Source: Erythrobacter aureus (GTDB taxonomy: Bacteria; Pseudomonadota; Alphaproteobacteria; Sphingomonadales; Sphingomonadaceae). From it: a stretch of DNA of 64,000 bases. The notes under the pieces are model-generated. The model worked only from the letters and a program-made list of their open reading frames with translations. It did not search any database and had not been told where the DNA came from. The stretch spans positions 2,458,501 to 2,522,500 of the forward strand of contig NZ_CP031357.1 of the NCBI RefSeq assembly GCF_003355455.1. The letters run 5' to 3'. Below are positions 1-8,146 of the stretch, one piece after another. The translations under genes were made by a program, and so were the position numbers. Position 1 is the stretch's first letter. Each line of letters begins with the position of its first letter.

Positions 1-399
1 CGTGACCTTCCTGCCGCTCGCCAGCGTGATCTCGTGAGGGCCGGTAATCTCCGCGCGTTCATGGAAGATGGCGACATCGTGGTTTTCGAGCGTGTCGGTA
101 TAGGCACCCTCGAGCCGGTCGACATCCTTCAGCACATTTTCGCGCAGAACCGCCCAGTCGAATTCGCAATTCTCGGTTTTCCAGCCGAAGTTTCGCGCAT
201 CCTTCAGATCCTCGGCGAAATGCGCCCCATAGACGAGCATCTTCTTGGGCACACAGCCGCGGATGACGCAGGTGCCGCCGACCCGGTGCTCTTCGGCGAT
301 CGCGACCTTTGCCCCGTGAGCCGCCGCCACGCGGCTGGCGCGCACGCCGCCGGAACCGGCACCGATGGTGAAAAGGTCGAAATCGTATTGCTCGGACAT
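1..399 (-). CDS. gor: Glutathione-disulfide reductase, N-terminal part (cut by window edge)
   Basis: The minus strand reads from an ATG at 399 to the window edge without a stop (133 codons). The N-terminus has the FAD-binding GAGSGG motif at about residues 17-22, then GGTCVIRGCVPKK at about 42-54. This carries the redox cysteine pair CVIRGC typical of glutathione reductase; dihydrolipoamide dehydrogenases usually have CLNVGC. The enzyme reduces glutathione disulfide with NADPH in the cytoplasm. The NADPH and dimerisation domains lie outside the window, so the choice of glutathione reductase over a related class I flavin disulfide reductase rests on this motif alone. Confidence 0.85.
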   Translation of the reverse strand, partial: MSEQYDFDLFTIGAGSGGVRASRVAAAHGAKVAIAEEHRVGGTCVIRGCVPKKMLVYGAHFAEDLKDARNFGWKTENCEFDWAVLRENVLKDVDRLEGAYTDTLENHDVAIFHERAEITGPHEITLASGRKVT

Positions 400-493
400 G
401 CGGCAGCTCCGTAATTAGCGCAGGCGTGCGATATGGCCCGCCATACGCATTTGCCAAGGCAGGAGTTACAGGGAAGCCGCCCCTGGCTTCGGA

Positions 494-1864
494 TTAACGC
501 CCCGCGCGGCGTCGGTTGCGATTGCGCGAAGGACGACCGCCGCCCGGCTTGCCACCGGGTGCACCGTCGCGCTTGGGCGCGCCGGCGCGGTTGGGGTGCT
601 TGTTCTTGGGCTTGGACCGGCGCGCCGCGGCATCGCCGGTGGGGCGAACCTTGGGTTTGGCCATGCGCTGGCCGGGAGCCGCGCGCTTGGTCGGCCCGAC
701 ACCTTCAACAACTGCGCGGAAATTGTCCGGCAGCGGCAGGCGCTCGAATTCGGCGTCGGTCTTCTTGCGAATGTCCTTCAAATAGTCGCGCTCGTCCTCG
801 GCACAAAAGGCAATGGCGATGCCGTCCTTGCCCGCGCGCGCCGTGCGCCCGATGCGGTGGACATATTGTTCCGGCACATTGGGCAGTTCGTAATTGATCA
901 CATGGCTGACGCCCGGAATGTCGATCCCGCGCGCGGCCACATCGGTCGCGATGAGGATCGGGGTCTTGGCGCGCTTGAATTCGTCGAGCGCGCGTTCGCG
1001 CTGCGGCTGGCTCTTGTTGCCATGGATGGCATTGGCCGGGATGCCGACCTGCGACAGCTTCTTCACGATCCGGTCGCAGCCGTGCTTGGTCCGCGCGAAG
1101 ATCAGCACGCGCTCGAACTTGCCGGGCACCTGGTGGCGTTCGGACAGGATCATTTCGAGCAGCGTCTGTTTTTCGTCCTGCTGGACCATGAAGAGGAACT
1201 GGTCGATCCGCTCGGCCGTGGTGCTTTCGGGCGTCACCGAGACCTTGACCGGATTGCGGCAATATTTGCCGACCAGTTCCTGGATCTGCTTGGGCATGGT
1301 GGCGCTGAAGAACAGCGTTTGGCGGTCTTCGGGCACGAGCTGGCTAATGCGGCGCAGCGCGTGGATGAAGCCGAGGTCAAGCATCTGGTCGGCCTCGTCG
1401 AGCACCAGCACTTCGACCTTGTCGAGGGTGAAGGCCTTCTGGTCGATCAGGTCGAGCAGGCGGCCCGGCGTGGCCACGAGGATATCGGTTCCGCGATGCA
1501 GCTTGTTGCGGTCCTTATTGACCGAGGTGCCGCCGACGATGCTGTGCACCTTAAGGCCCGCAAGCGCGCCGTAATCCTTGGCGCTCTGGGCGATCTGGCC
1601 TGCCAGTTCGCGCGTCGGTGCAAGCACCAGCATGCGGCAGGACTTAAACGGCGTCTGCCTGTCGGCTTCGCGCAGCCGGTCGATACTGGGCAGCATGAAG
1701 GCGGCGGTCTTGCCGGTGCCGGTCTGGGCGATCCCCATGAGATCGCGGCCTTCGAGCACGGGCGGGATCGCCTGCGCCTGGATCGGCGTGGGTTCATTGT
1801 AGCCCTTGAGGTCGAGGGCCTGGAGGACGGGCTGCGATAGCCCGAGGTCGGAAAACTGAGTCAT
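494..1864 (-). CDS. DEAD-box ATP-dependent RNA helicase, RhlE-like
   Basis: 456 aa. All superfamily 2 helicase motifs are present in order: the Q motif (GYNEPTPIQ), Walker A (AQTGTGKT), PTRELAGQ, TPGR, DEAD (VLDEADQML), SAT, the ARGIDIP block and HRIGRTARAG. A basic, Gly/Pro/Arg-rich C-terminal tail of about 75 residues follows, as in RhlE-type helicases that unwind structured RNA in ribosome assembly or mRNA decay. The ATG at 1864 is preferred over the in-frame ATG at 1876 because the family starts M-x-x-F-x-x-LGL and a GAG lies five bases upstream. It is monocistronic as far as can be seen, with the gor fragment downstream on the same strand. Confidence 0.93.
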   Translation of the reverse strand: MTQFSDLGLSQPVLQALDLKGYNEPTPIQAQAIPPVLEGRDLMGIAQTGTGKTAAFMLPSIDRLREADRQTPFKSCRMLVLAPTRELAGQIAQSAKDYGALAGLKVHSIVGGTSVNKDRNKLHRGTDILVATPGRLLDLIDQKAFTLDKVEVLVLDEADQMLDLGFIHALRRISQLVPEDRQTLFFSATMPKQIQELVGKYCRNPVKVSVTPESTTAERIDQFLFMVQQDEKQTLLEMILSERHQVPGKFERVLIFARTKHGCDRIVKKLSQVGIPANAIHGNKSQPQRERALDEFKRAKTPILIATDVAARGIDIPGVSHVINYELPNVPEQYVHRIGRTARAGKDGIAIAFCAEDERDYLKDIRKKTDAEFERLPLPDNFRAVVEGVGPTKRAAPGQRMAKPKVRPTGDAAARRSKPKNKHPNRAGAPKRDGAPGGKPGGGRPSRNRNRRRAGR

Positions 1865-2134
1865 GATTACTCGCATTAAACATGCGGCGCGCCGTCGGTT
1901 CCAAGGCGGAATCCGGGCGCGGTCGCGGGGTTTGAAACCACCCGCGTGAATTGGGAAGTCTTGGAAGATGAACCGAGGCGCGGCCGGGGCGATGGATGTA
2001 ACGTCATCGCCGCTTCACGCTGGCTAGCGCGCTTCGATGGCGTGCATGTGGTGCAGGGCGTGATGAAAGTCAAGCCGTACGAGGGTTTGCGTGTAACCTT
2101 GGAATTAACCGATAGGCTGGTAACAATCCCCCAC
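1865..2134. other. Intergenic region between divergent helicase and rsbQ-like genes
   Basis: This 270-base gap separates two divergent genes and should hold promoters for both. The plus-strand frame is open back to an ATG at 1946, with another ATG at 2063, so the hydrolase could be annotated up to 63 residues longer. That upstream translation shows no resemblance to RsbQ-family N-termini and is treated as non-coding. No clear terminator, repeat or RNA gene was seen. Confidence 0.4.
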
Positions 2135-2926
2135 ATGATTGAGACGCGCAATAATATCCGGACCTTCGGCTCGGGATCCCCCACCCTCCTGTTCTCCCAC
2201 GGCTTTGGCTGCGACCAGAGCATGTGGGAACCGGTGGCCAACCGGTTGGCAGATTCCTTCCGCATCGTGCTCTTCGACCATGTCGGGGCCGGACGCAGCG
2301 ACCTGAGCGCATATGACAAGGCGAAATATGCGAGCCTGGACGGCTATGCACGCGACGTCGTCGAGGTTGCGCGATCGATCGACACGCCGGATCTGGTGTT
2401 TGTCGGCCATTCGGTCAGTGCGATGATCGGCGCGCTCGCGGCCATCGAGGCGCCCGATCTCTTCAAGCAGCTAATCATGGTCGGCCCCTCGCCTCGCTAC
2501 ATCGACGACGGGGACTATACTGGCGGCTTCGACCAACAGCAGATCGAAGAACTGCTCGAATTCCTCGACAACAATCACCTCGGCTGGTCGGCCGCCATGG
2601 GACCGGCGATCATGGGCAATCCCGACCGCCCCGAACTGGGCGAAAGGCTGACCAACAGTTTCTGCAACACCGATCCGGATGTCGCGCGCGATTTTGCGCG
2701 GGCTACCTTCTTCTCGGACAATCGGGCGGATCTGTCGGCGGTGCCCGTCCCCACGCTGGTTCTGCAATGCAGCGAGGATATCATCGCCCCGGTCGAGATC
2801 GGCAAATATGTCGCCGAGAATGTACCCGACAGCTCGTTCGTGCAATTGGAGGCGACCGGGCACTGCCCCAACCTGAGCGCACCGGATGAAGTCGCGCAGG
2901 CAATCCGGCACTATGTCCGGGCCTGA
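2135..2926 (+). CDS. RsbQ-like alpha/beta hydrolase, likely small-molecule sensor
   Basis: 263 aa. The protein matches Bacillus subtilis RsbQ along its length as I recall it: shared blocks include FGCDQS, FDHVGAGRSDL, LDGYA, VGHSVSA, MVGPSPRYI and GHCPN. The catalytic triad is visible as Ser93 (GHSVSA), Asp215 (SEDIIAP) and His243. RsbQ belongs to the family that includes the plant strigolactone and karrikin receptors D14 and KAI2, and activates a PAS-domain partner. The ATG at 2135 is chosen because it gives an RsbQ-length protein; ATGs at 1946 and 2063 are in frame. The end overlaps the next gene, a PAS histidine kinase, by 14 bases, so the two are probably translationally coupled and work together. 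The ligand is unknown. Confidence 0.88.
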   Translation: MIETRNNIRTFGSGSPTLLFSHGFGCDQSMWEPVANRLADSFRIVLFDHVGAGRSDLSAYDKAKYASLDGYARDVVEVARSIDTPDLVFVGHSVSAMIGALAAIEAPDLFKQLIMVGPSPRYIDDGDYTGGFDQQQIEELLEFLDNNHLGWSAAMGPAIMGNPDRPELGERLTNSFCNTDPDVARDFARATFFSDNRADLSAVPVPTLVLQCSEDIIAPVEIGKYVAENVPDSSFVQLEATGHCPNLSAPDEVAQAIRHYVRA

Positions 2927-4034
2927 CCCGACCGAGGATCTCCTCGACCTCTATGAAAACGCGCCGTGCGGCTACCTGTCGCTCGCCCCAGATTCAACGA
3001 TCGTACGGGCCAATCGAACCCTGCTCGGCTGGCTCGATCTATCGGCTGACGATCTGGTCGGGAAACCCCTGCGCGACTTGCTCGGAACCGGTGGGCGCAT
3101 CGCCTACGAAACGCACCTTGCCCCGCTGCTGCGCCTGCAGGGCTTCGTTTACGAGATCGCCCTCGACTTGAGATGCGACCACGGGCTCGTGCCCGTAATT
3201 GCCAATGCATCGGAAAAGCGGGACGAATCGGACAACCATCTTTTCACGCGCCTGACGCTGTTCCTTGCGGAAGACCGCCGAAAATACGAACGCAACCTTC
3301 TCGAGTCGAAAATCCGCGCGGAATCCGAAACGGAACAGCGCGATCGCGAGGCCGAATTGCGCGAGCAGTTCATCGCGGTCCTGGGCCACGATCTTCGTAA
3401 CCCCGTGGCTGCGCTGAAAGCGGGAACCGGCCTGCTTAAGGACTCCGGCAATCTCGACACCGAAGATCGTGAAATCGTCACCCACATGGACTCGACGATC
3501 GATCGCGCGATCGAGCTGATCAACAATGTCATGGATTTTGCCCGCGGCAGGCTGGGATCGGGTATCTCGCTGGAACTCCAGCCGACGCCGGACCTCGACA
3601 GGAAGCTGGAAATCGTCATTGTCGAAGCGAAAACGGCAAGGCCCGACCGCGACATCCGCAGCGAGATTGCGATCGGGACATCGGTGGAGTGCGATCCAGA
3701 TCGTTTGGCCCAGCTCCTTTCGAATCTTCTTTCGAACGCCCTGCATCACGGCAGGCACGATGCCCCGGTCATGGTGAAGGCAATAACGACGCGGGACAAA
3801 CTGGAAATCTCGGTTACGAATTCGGGCACGCCCATTCCTGCCAATGTCCTCGAGACTCTGTTTCAACCGTTCGATCGCGGCTCGAAACAGGGCAATCACG
3901 ATGGCCTGGGACTGGGCCTGTTCATCGTCGACCAGATCGCCACGGCGCATGGCGGACGGATGGAAGTCGCCTCCGATGAGGGCGGGACAACCTTCAAGCT
4001 CGTCATCCCGTCCAAGGAAAGCGAACAGCGCTAG
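2913..4034 (+). CDS. PAS-domain sensor histidine kinase, partner of RsbQ-like hydrolase
   Basis: 373 aa, with no membrane segment, so probably cytoplasmic. Residues 10-100 form a PAS domain starting DLYENAPCGY and containing GGRIAYETHLAPLLRLQGF, the type of PAS found in partners of RsbQ proteins. A short coiled coil (about 118-150) follows. Next is a HisKA domain with the phospho-acceptor His159 (LGHDLRNP), then an HATPase domain with N box (SNLLSNALHHG) and G box (GLGLGLFIVDQI). It begins inside the hydrolase gene, which strongly suggests that the hydrolase feeds a signal into this kinase. No response regulator is adjacent, so the output partner is elsewhere. The stop codon overlaps that of pgi on the other strand. 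Confidence 0.9.
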   Translation: MSGPDPTEDLLDLYENAPCGYLSLAPDSTIVRANRTLLGWLDLSADDLVGKPLRDLLGTGGRIAYETHLAPLLRLQGFVYEIALDLRCDHGLVPVIANASEKRDESDNHLFTRLTLFLAEDRRKYERNLLESKIRAESETEQRDREAELREQFIAVLGHDLRNPVAALKAGTGLLKDSGNLDTEDREIVTHMDSTIDRAIELINNVMDFARGRLGSGISLELQPTPDLDRKLEIVIVEAKTARPDRDIRSEIAIGTSVECDPDRLAQLLSNLLSNALHHGRHDAPVMVKAITTRDKLEISVTNSGTPIPANVLETLFQPFDRGSKQGNHDGLGLGLFIVDQIATAHGGRMEVASDEGGTTFKLVIPSKESEQR

Positions 4035-5581
4035 GCCAAGCCGGCCGCCTTCACCAGCGCCTCGGTGCTGGCGTCGAACGCCTCTCCGCCCTTTTCGATC
4101 GCCTTGGCCATCGCCTTGCCGAGTTCGACGCCGAACTGGTCGAAGGGATTGATGCCCATCAGCACGGCATTGGCGAAGGTGCGGTGTTCGTGGAAGGCGA
4201 TCAGCGCGCCCAGCGCGGCGGCGTCGAGATCGTCGCACAGGATCGTCGCCGAGGGGCGGTCGCCGGGGTAGTTGCGCGCGGGGTCCTCTCCCGCCTTGCC
4301 CGCCATCAGCGCGGCGCCTTGGGCGAAGCAGTTCATCAGCAGGATGCGGTGGTGCGCAGGGTCGAGCTCGTCGCCCGGCGCCACGCTGGCGATGAAATCC
4401 ACGGGGATAAGGTGCGTGCCCTGGTGGAGGAGCTGGAACACCGCGTGCTGCGCATCGGTGCCCACCCCGCCCCAGGTAATCGGCGCGGTCGGGCCGTCCA
4501 CTGGCTGCATGTCGGCAGTAACGCGCTTGCCGTTCGATTCCATTTCGAGCTGCTGGAGGTAGTCGGGGAACAGACCGAGGCGTTCGTCATAGGCGAAGAC
4601 CGCGCGCGTTTGGCAGCCGCGCACACGGCTGTAGTAGAGATCGGCAAAACTCGCGCGTAGCACGAGATTGGCCGCCCCGTCGGTGTCGCGAAAGTGTTCG
4701 TCCACAGCCTTGGCGCCCGCCAGCATGACGCGGAAATCGTCCATCCCGACCGCCATCGCGATGGGAAAGCCGATCGAAGACCAGATCGAATAGCGCCCGC
4801 CAACGCTTTCCTGGAACGGCAGGATGCGCGTCTCGTCGACGCCCCATTCGACCGCGCCTTCGGGATTGGCGGTGAGCGCGATGACGCGGCCGCCGGGGTC
4901 CGAAACACCGTTATCGGCAAGCCATTTGAGAGCCGACCGAGCGTTGGTCATGGTCTCGATGGTGGTGAAAGTCTTGCTGGCAACCGCGATCAGCGTTTTG
5001 GCCGGATCGCACTTGGCAAAGGCCGCTTCCAGCGCGACACCGTCGATGTTGGAGACGACGTGGACGTCGCAATAGGACAAATCGCGGCTCAGTGCGTCGA
5101 CGCCCAGCGCCGGCCCCAGCGCGCTGCCACCGATACCGATGTGGATGAGGTGCTCGATCTCGCCCAGCGCGCCCTGGTGGATCGCGTCCACCAGCATGCC
5201 CATACGGTCGATCAGCGCCATCGCCTCCTCGACCTTGGCTTCGTCGCCCGTGCCGCGCAGCGTAGCATGGTCGGCCGCGCGTCCTTCGGTCGGGTTGACC
5301 ACCTCGCCGCCGAACAGCTTGGCGCGCATGCCGGTAAAGTCCATCGCTTCGGCCAGCTCCTCGAACGCCGCGATTACCGCGCGGTCGAGATGCGTCTTCG
5401 ACCAGTCGAACAGGATGCCGCCTTCGCCCAGCTCGATCCGGTCCGAGAGCATCGCCACGCGCTCCGCCCCGCCGGGTTCGTCCGCGCCCTCGCCGCCGTC
5501 GCGGACCGCGCTGAACAGCTCGCCCAGCGTCGGGCGCGGCAGGTTTTCGAGCTTGTCCCAGATCGCGGCGGAAGAAGTCAT
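4031..5581 (-). CDS. pgi: Glucose-6-phosphate isomerase
   Basis: 516 aa, normal length for the bacterial enzyme. It interconverts glucose 6-phosphate and fructose 6-phosphate in the cytoplasm. Recognisable blocks are HIGIGGSALGP in the sugar-phosphate site, VASKTFTTIETM, GGRYSIWSSIGFP (PGI signature 1) and, near the C-terminus, GINPFDQFGVELGK (PGI signature 2 region). It runs divergently from lepB, with 67 bases between the start codons, and its stop overlaps the convergent histidine kinase stop. Confidence 0.96.
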   Translation of the reverse strand: MTSSAAIWDKLENLPRPTLGELFSAVRDGGEGADEPGGAERVAMLSDRIELGEGGILFDWSKTHLDRAVIAAFEELAEAMDFTGMRAKLFGGEVVNPTEGRAADHATLRGTGDEAKVEEAMALIDRMGMLVDAIHQGALGEIEHLIHIGIGGSALGPALGVDALSRDLSYCDVHVVSNIDGVALEAAFAKCDPAKTLIAVASKTFTTIETMTNARSALKWLADNGVSDPGGRVIALTANPEGAVEWGVDETRILPFQESVGGRYSIWSSIGFPIAMAVGMDDFRVMLAGAKAVDEHFRDTDGAANLVLRASFADLYYSRVRGCQTRAVFAYDERLGLFPDYLQQLEMESNGKRVTADMQPVDGPTAPITWGGVGTDAQHAVFQLLHQGTHLIPVDFIASVAPGDELDPAHHRILLMNCFAQGAALMAGKAGEDPARNYPGDRPSATILCDDLDAAALGALIAFHEHRTFANAVLMGINPFDQFGVELGKAMAKAIEKGGEAFDASTEALVKAAGLA

Positions 5582-5648
5582 GGCTCAAAAATCCTTTCGT
5601 GTGCGCAGGTCGGCGACTAGGGACTTCGGCGATGATTGAGAACCCCGC

Positions 5649-6545
5649 ATGACAGAGCAAGCGCTGAATAGGAATTCGAGCCCCGCACCCGCCAAGGACG
5701 AACCCGAAAAGGAAACGCTCGGCAGTTTCCTGTGGTTTGTGGCCAAGCTGGTGATCGCGGTGCTGATTTTCCGCAGCTTCATTTTTTCGCCCTTTACCAT
5801 TCCGTCGGAATCGATGCTGCCGAACCTGCGCAATGGCGATTATCTGGTCGCGGCCAAATGGCCCTATGGCTATTCCAGGCTCTCGCTGCCGGGCGAAGTG
5901 GCCTTGTGGGAGGGGCGCCTTTTCGCCGACCTGCCCGAGCGCGGGGATGTTGCGATTTTCAAGCATCCGGTGACCGGCGCCGATTACGTGAAGCGCGTGA
6001 TCGGCCTGCCCGGCGATACGATCGCCACCCGCGATGGCGTGGTGATCCTCAATGGCGAGCCGCTGCCCAAGGAGGCGGCGGGCTATGCCGACATTCCGAT
6101 GAGCGCCAATACGAGCTGCCGCCGGGATGGAGGCATCGTGGTCGACGGCACGATCTGCCGCTATCGCCAGTTCCGCGAGACGCTGCCTTCCGGCAAAAGC
6201 TACATGATCGTCGACTTCGGCCCGGTCGGGGCGCGGTTGCTTGCCGATGGCGCGGGCGGGTTCGTCACTAATTCGCGCGGCCAGCCCGTGCGGATCGATC
6301 CCGATAATTTCGACCCCGTAATCGTCCCCGAAGGTCAGCTTTTCATGATGGGCGACAATCGCGACAACTCGCTCGACAGCCGCTTTCCGCCCGTGCCCGA
6401 TGGCGGTGTGGGGCTGGTCGATGCAGACCTGCTGGTCGGCCGCGCCAGCCGTGTGCTGTGGTCCACCGATGGCAGCGCGCAGTGGCTGCTGCCCTGGACC
6501 TGGTTCACCGCCGCGCGCTGGGACCGGATCGGAAGCGACATATGA
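5649..6545 (+). CDS. lepB: Signal peptidase I
   Basis: 298 aa inner-membrane serine protease that removes signal peptides from exported proteins. One transmembrane segment lies at about residues 29-49. The catalytic serine is in SESMLPNLRNGDYL (about residue 56) and the general-base lysine in DYVKRVIGLPGD (about 115). GDNRDNSLDSR, the conserved box E, is near residues 236-246. It starts a tight operon: its TGA overlaps the rnc ATG (ATGA at 6542-6545), which in turn overlaps era. The lepB-rnc-era order is widespread in Proteobacteria. Confidence 0.97.
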   Translation: MTEQALNRNSSPAPAKDEPEKETLGSFLWFVAKLVIAVLIFRSFIFSPFTIPSESMLPNLRNGDYLVAAKWPYGYSRLSLPGEVALWEGRLFADLPERGDVAIFKHPVTGADYVKRVIGLPGDTIATRDGVVILNGEPLPKEAAGYADIPMSANTSCRRDGGIVVDGTICRYRQFRETLPSGKSYMIVDFGPVGARLLADGAGGFVTNSRGQPVRIDPDNFDPVIVPEGQLFMMGDNRDNSLDSRFPPVPDGGVGLVDADLLVGRASRVLWSTDGSAQWLLPWTWFTAARWDRIGSDI

Positions 6546-7213
6546 GCGCCCTCGCCCCTGAAACGCGCGAATGGCTGGCGAAGACCGGCTTTACCGTAAA
6601 AAACGAGGCGCTGTGGTTCGCCGCTTTCACGCATGGGAGCATGGGCGAAAAGCGCGACTACGAACGGCTGGAATTCCTCGGCGACCGTGTGCTCGGCCTG
6701 TCCATTGCCGATTGGCTCTATGCGCAAAGCGATGCGCCGGAGGGCAAGCTCGCCCAGCGTCTCAACGCGATCGTCAGCCGGGCAATGTGCGCGACCATTG
6801 CGCGCGGTGTCGGTCTGGCGCCGCATATCCGCATTTCCAAGCAAGCCAGCAGCGACGGTGGCCGCGATAGCGACAATATCCTCGGCGACGTGATGGAAGC
6901 GCTGCTCGGCGCGCAGTTCCTCGATAACGGGTTCGATGCCTCGCGCGATCTCGTCCGCCTGCTTTGGCGCCCGGCGCTCGAAAGCGGCGCGGGCAAGTCG
7001 AAACACCCCAAGAGCGCGTTGCAGGAATGGGCTGCGGGCAATCAGCGCAAGCCGCCCGAATACGAGCTGATCGACCGGTCCGGCCCCGATCATGCGGCGC
7101 GCTTTACCGTGCGGGTCAGTGTGCACAGGGTCGGCGCGGCGGAAGGCAGCGCGGGCAGCAAGCAGGAAGCCGAAAAGGAAGCGGCACGCAAATTCATGGA
7201 GAAATTCGGGTGA
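6542..7213 (+). CDS. rnc: Ribonuclease III
   Basis: 223 aa. It cleaves double-stranded RNA, including rRNA precursors. The RNase III signature ERLEFLGDRVLGL is at about residues 41-53, with the second acidic cluster DNILGDVMEALLGA at about 113-126. A double-stranded-RNA-binding domain fills the C-terminus (about 150-223) and contains the expected GSKQEAEKEAA helix. The ATG at 6542 overlaps the lepB stop, and the gene ends in a GTGA overlap with era. Confidence 0.97.
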   Translation: MSALAPETREWLAKTGFTVKNEALWFAAFTHGSMGEKRDYERLEFLGDRVLGLSIADWLYAQSDAPEGKLAQRLNAIVSRAMCATIARGVGLAPHIRISKQASSDGGRDSDNILGDVMEALLGAQFLDNGFDASRDLVRLLWRPALESGAGKSKHPKSALQEWAAGNQRKPPEYELIDRSGPDHAARFTVRVSVHRVGAAEGSAGSKQEAEKEAARKFMEKFG

Positions 7214-8124
7214 GTGATACGCAAACCAGATGCGGCGTCGTCGCCGTCCTCGGCGCGCCCAATGCGGGCAAGAGCACGCTGGTCAACCAATTGGTCGGCC
7301 AAAAGGTCGCGATCACCAGCGCAAAGGCGCAGACCACTCGCGCGCGGATGATGGGCATCGCGCTGCACACAAGCGACGATGCGGAAACGCAGATGATCCT
7401 GGTCGATACGCCGGGCATCTTCGCTCCCAAGCGGCGGCTCGACCGCGCGATGGTAAGCGCGGCCTGGGAAGGTGCGGAAGCGGCCGACGCGGTGCTTCTG
7501 CTGGTCGATCCGGTCAAGCAGCGACGGCATGAACTCGAACCGCTGCTCGAACAGGTTGCCCAGCGTCCCGAACGCAAAATCCTCGTCCTCAACAAGGTCG
7601 ATGTGGCGAAGAAGGAACCGCTGCTGGCGCTGGCGCAGGAGCTTGGTGAGAAGGTCGAATTCGAGACGGTCTATTTCGTCTCCGCGCTGACCGGTGACGG
7701 CGTGCCGGAAATGAAGGAAGCGCTGGCGGGGATGATGCCCGAAGGCCCGTGGATGTATCCCGAAGATCAGGTGAGCGATGCCAGCGAGCGCCTGCTCGCC
7801 ACCGAGATTACCCGTGAACAGCTCTATCAGCAGCTTCACGAGGAATTGCCCTATGACAGCGCCGTTCGCCCGGAAAAATACATCCAGCGCAAGGATGGCA
7901 GCGTCGAGATTCACCAGCAGATCGTCGTCATGCGCGACAACCAGCGTGCCATCGTGCTCGGCAAAGGCGGTAGCCGGATCAAGGAAATCGGCAAGGCCGC
8001 GCGCGAGGAACTCTCCGAATTGCTCGGCCAGAAGGTCCATTTGTTCCTCCATGTGAAGACCGACGAGCGCTGGAGCGAGGACAAGGAAATGTACGAGGAA
8101 ATGGGGCTCGACTGGAAGAGCTGA
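7210..8124 (+). CDS. era: GTPase Era
   Basis: 304 aa. Essential GTPase that binds the 3' end of 16S rRNA and helps small-subunit maturation. GTPase motifs are G1 GAPNAGKST (about residues 13-21), G3 DTPG (about 66-69) and G4 NKVD (about 129-132). The C-terminal KH domain contains VVMRDNQRAIVLGKGGSRIK at about 238-257. The GTG start at 7210 shares GTGA with the rnc stop, which fixes both the start and the coupling. Confidence 0.96.
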   Translation: MSDTQTRCGVVAVLGAPNAGKSTLVNQLVGQKVAITSAKAQTTRARMMGIALHTSDDAETQMILVDTPGIFAPKRRLDRAMVSAAWEGAEAADAVLLLVDPVKQRRHELEPLLEQVAQRPERKILVLNKVDVAKKEPLLALAQELGEKVEFETVYFVSALTGDGVPEMKEALAGMMPEGPWMYPEDQVSDASERLLATEITREQLYQQLHEELPYDSAVRPEKYIQRKDGSVEIHQQIVVMRDNQRAIVLGKGGSRIKEIGKAAREELSELLGQKVHLFLHVKTDERWSEDKEMYEEMGLDWKS

Positions 8125-8146
8125 GCCGGGAGATTTTCCGCTGGAC

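Noticed and set aside
596..1840. Long open frame (414 codons) on the plus strand opposite the RNA helicase
   Set aside because: It mirrors a clear helicase gene, has no family motif, and similar long antisense frames appear opposite most genes here because of GC-rich codon use.
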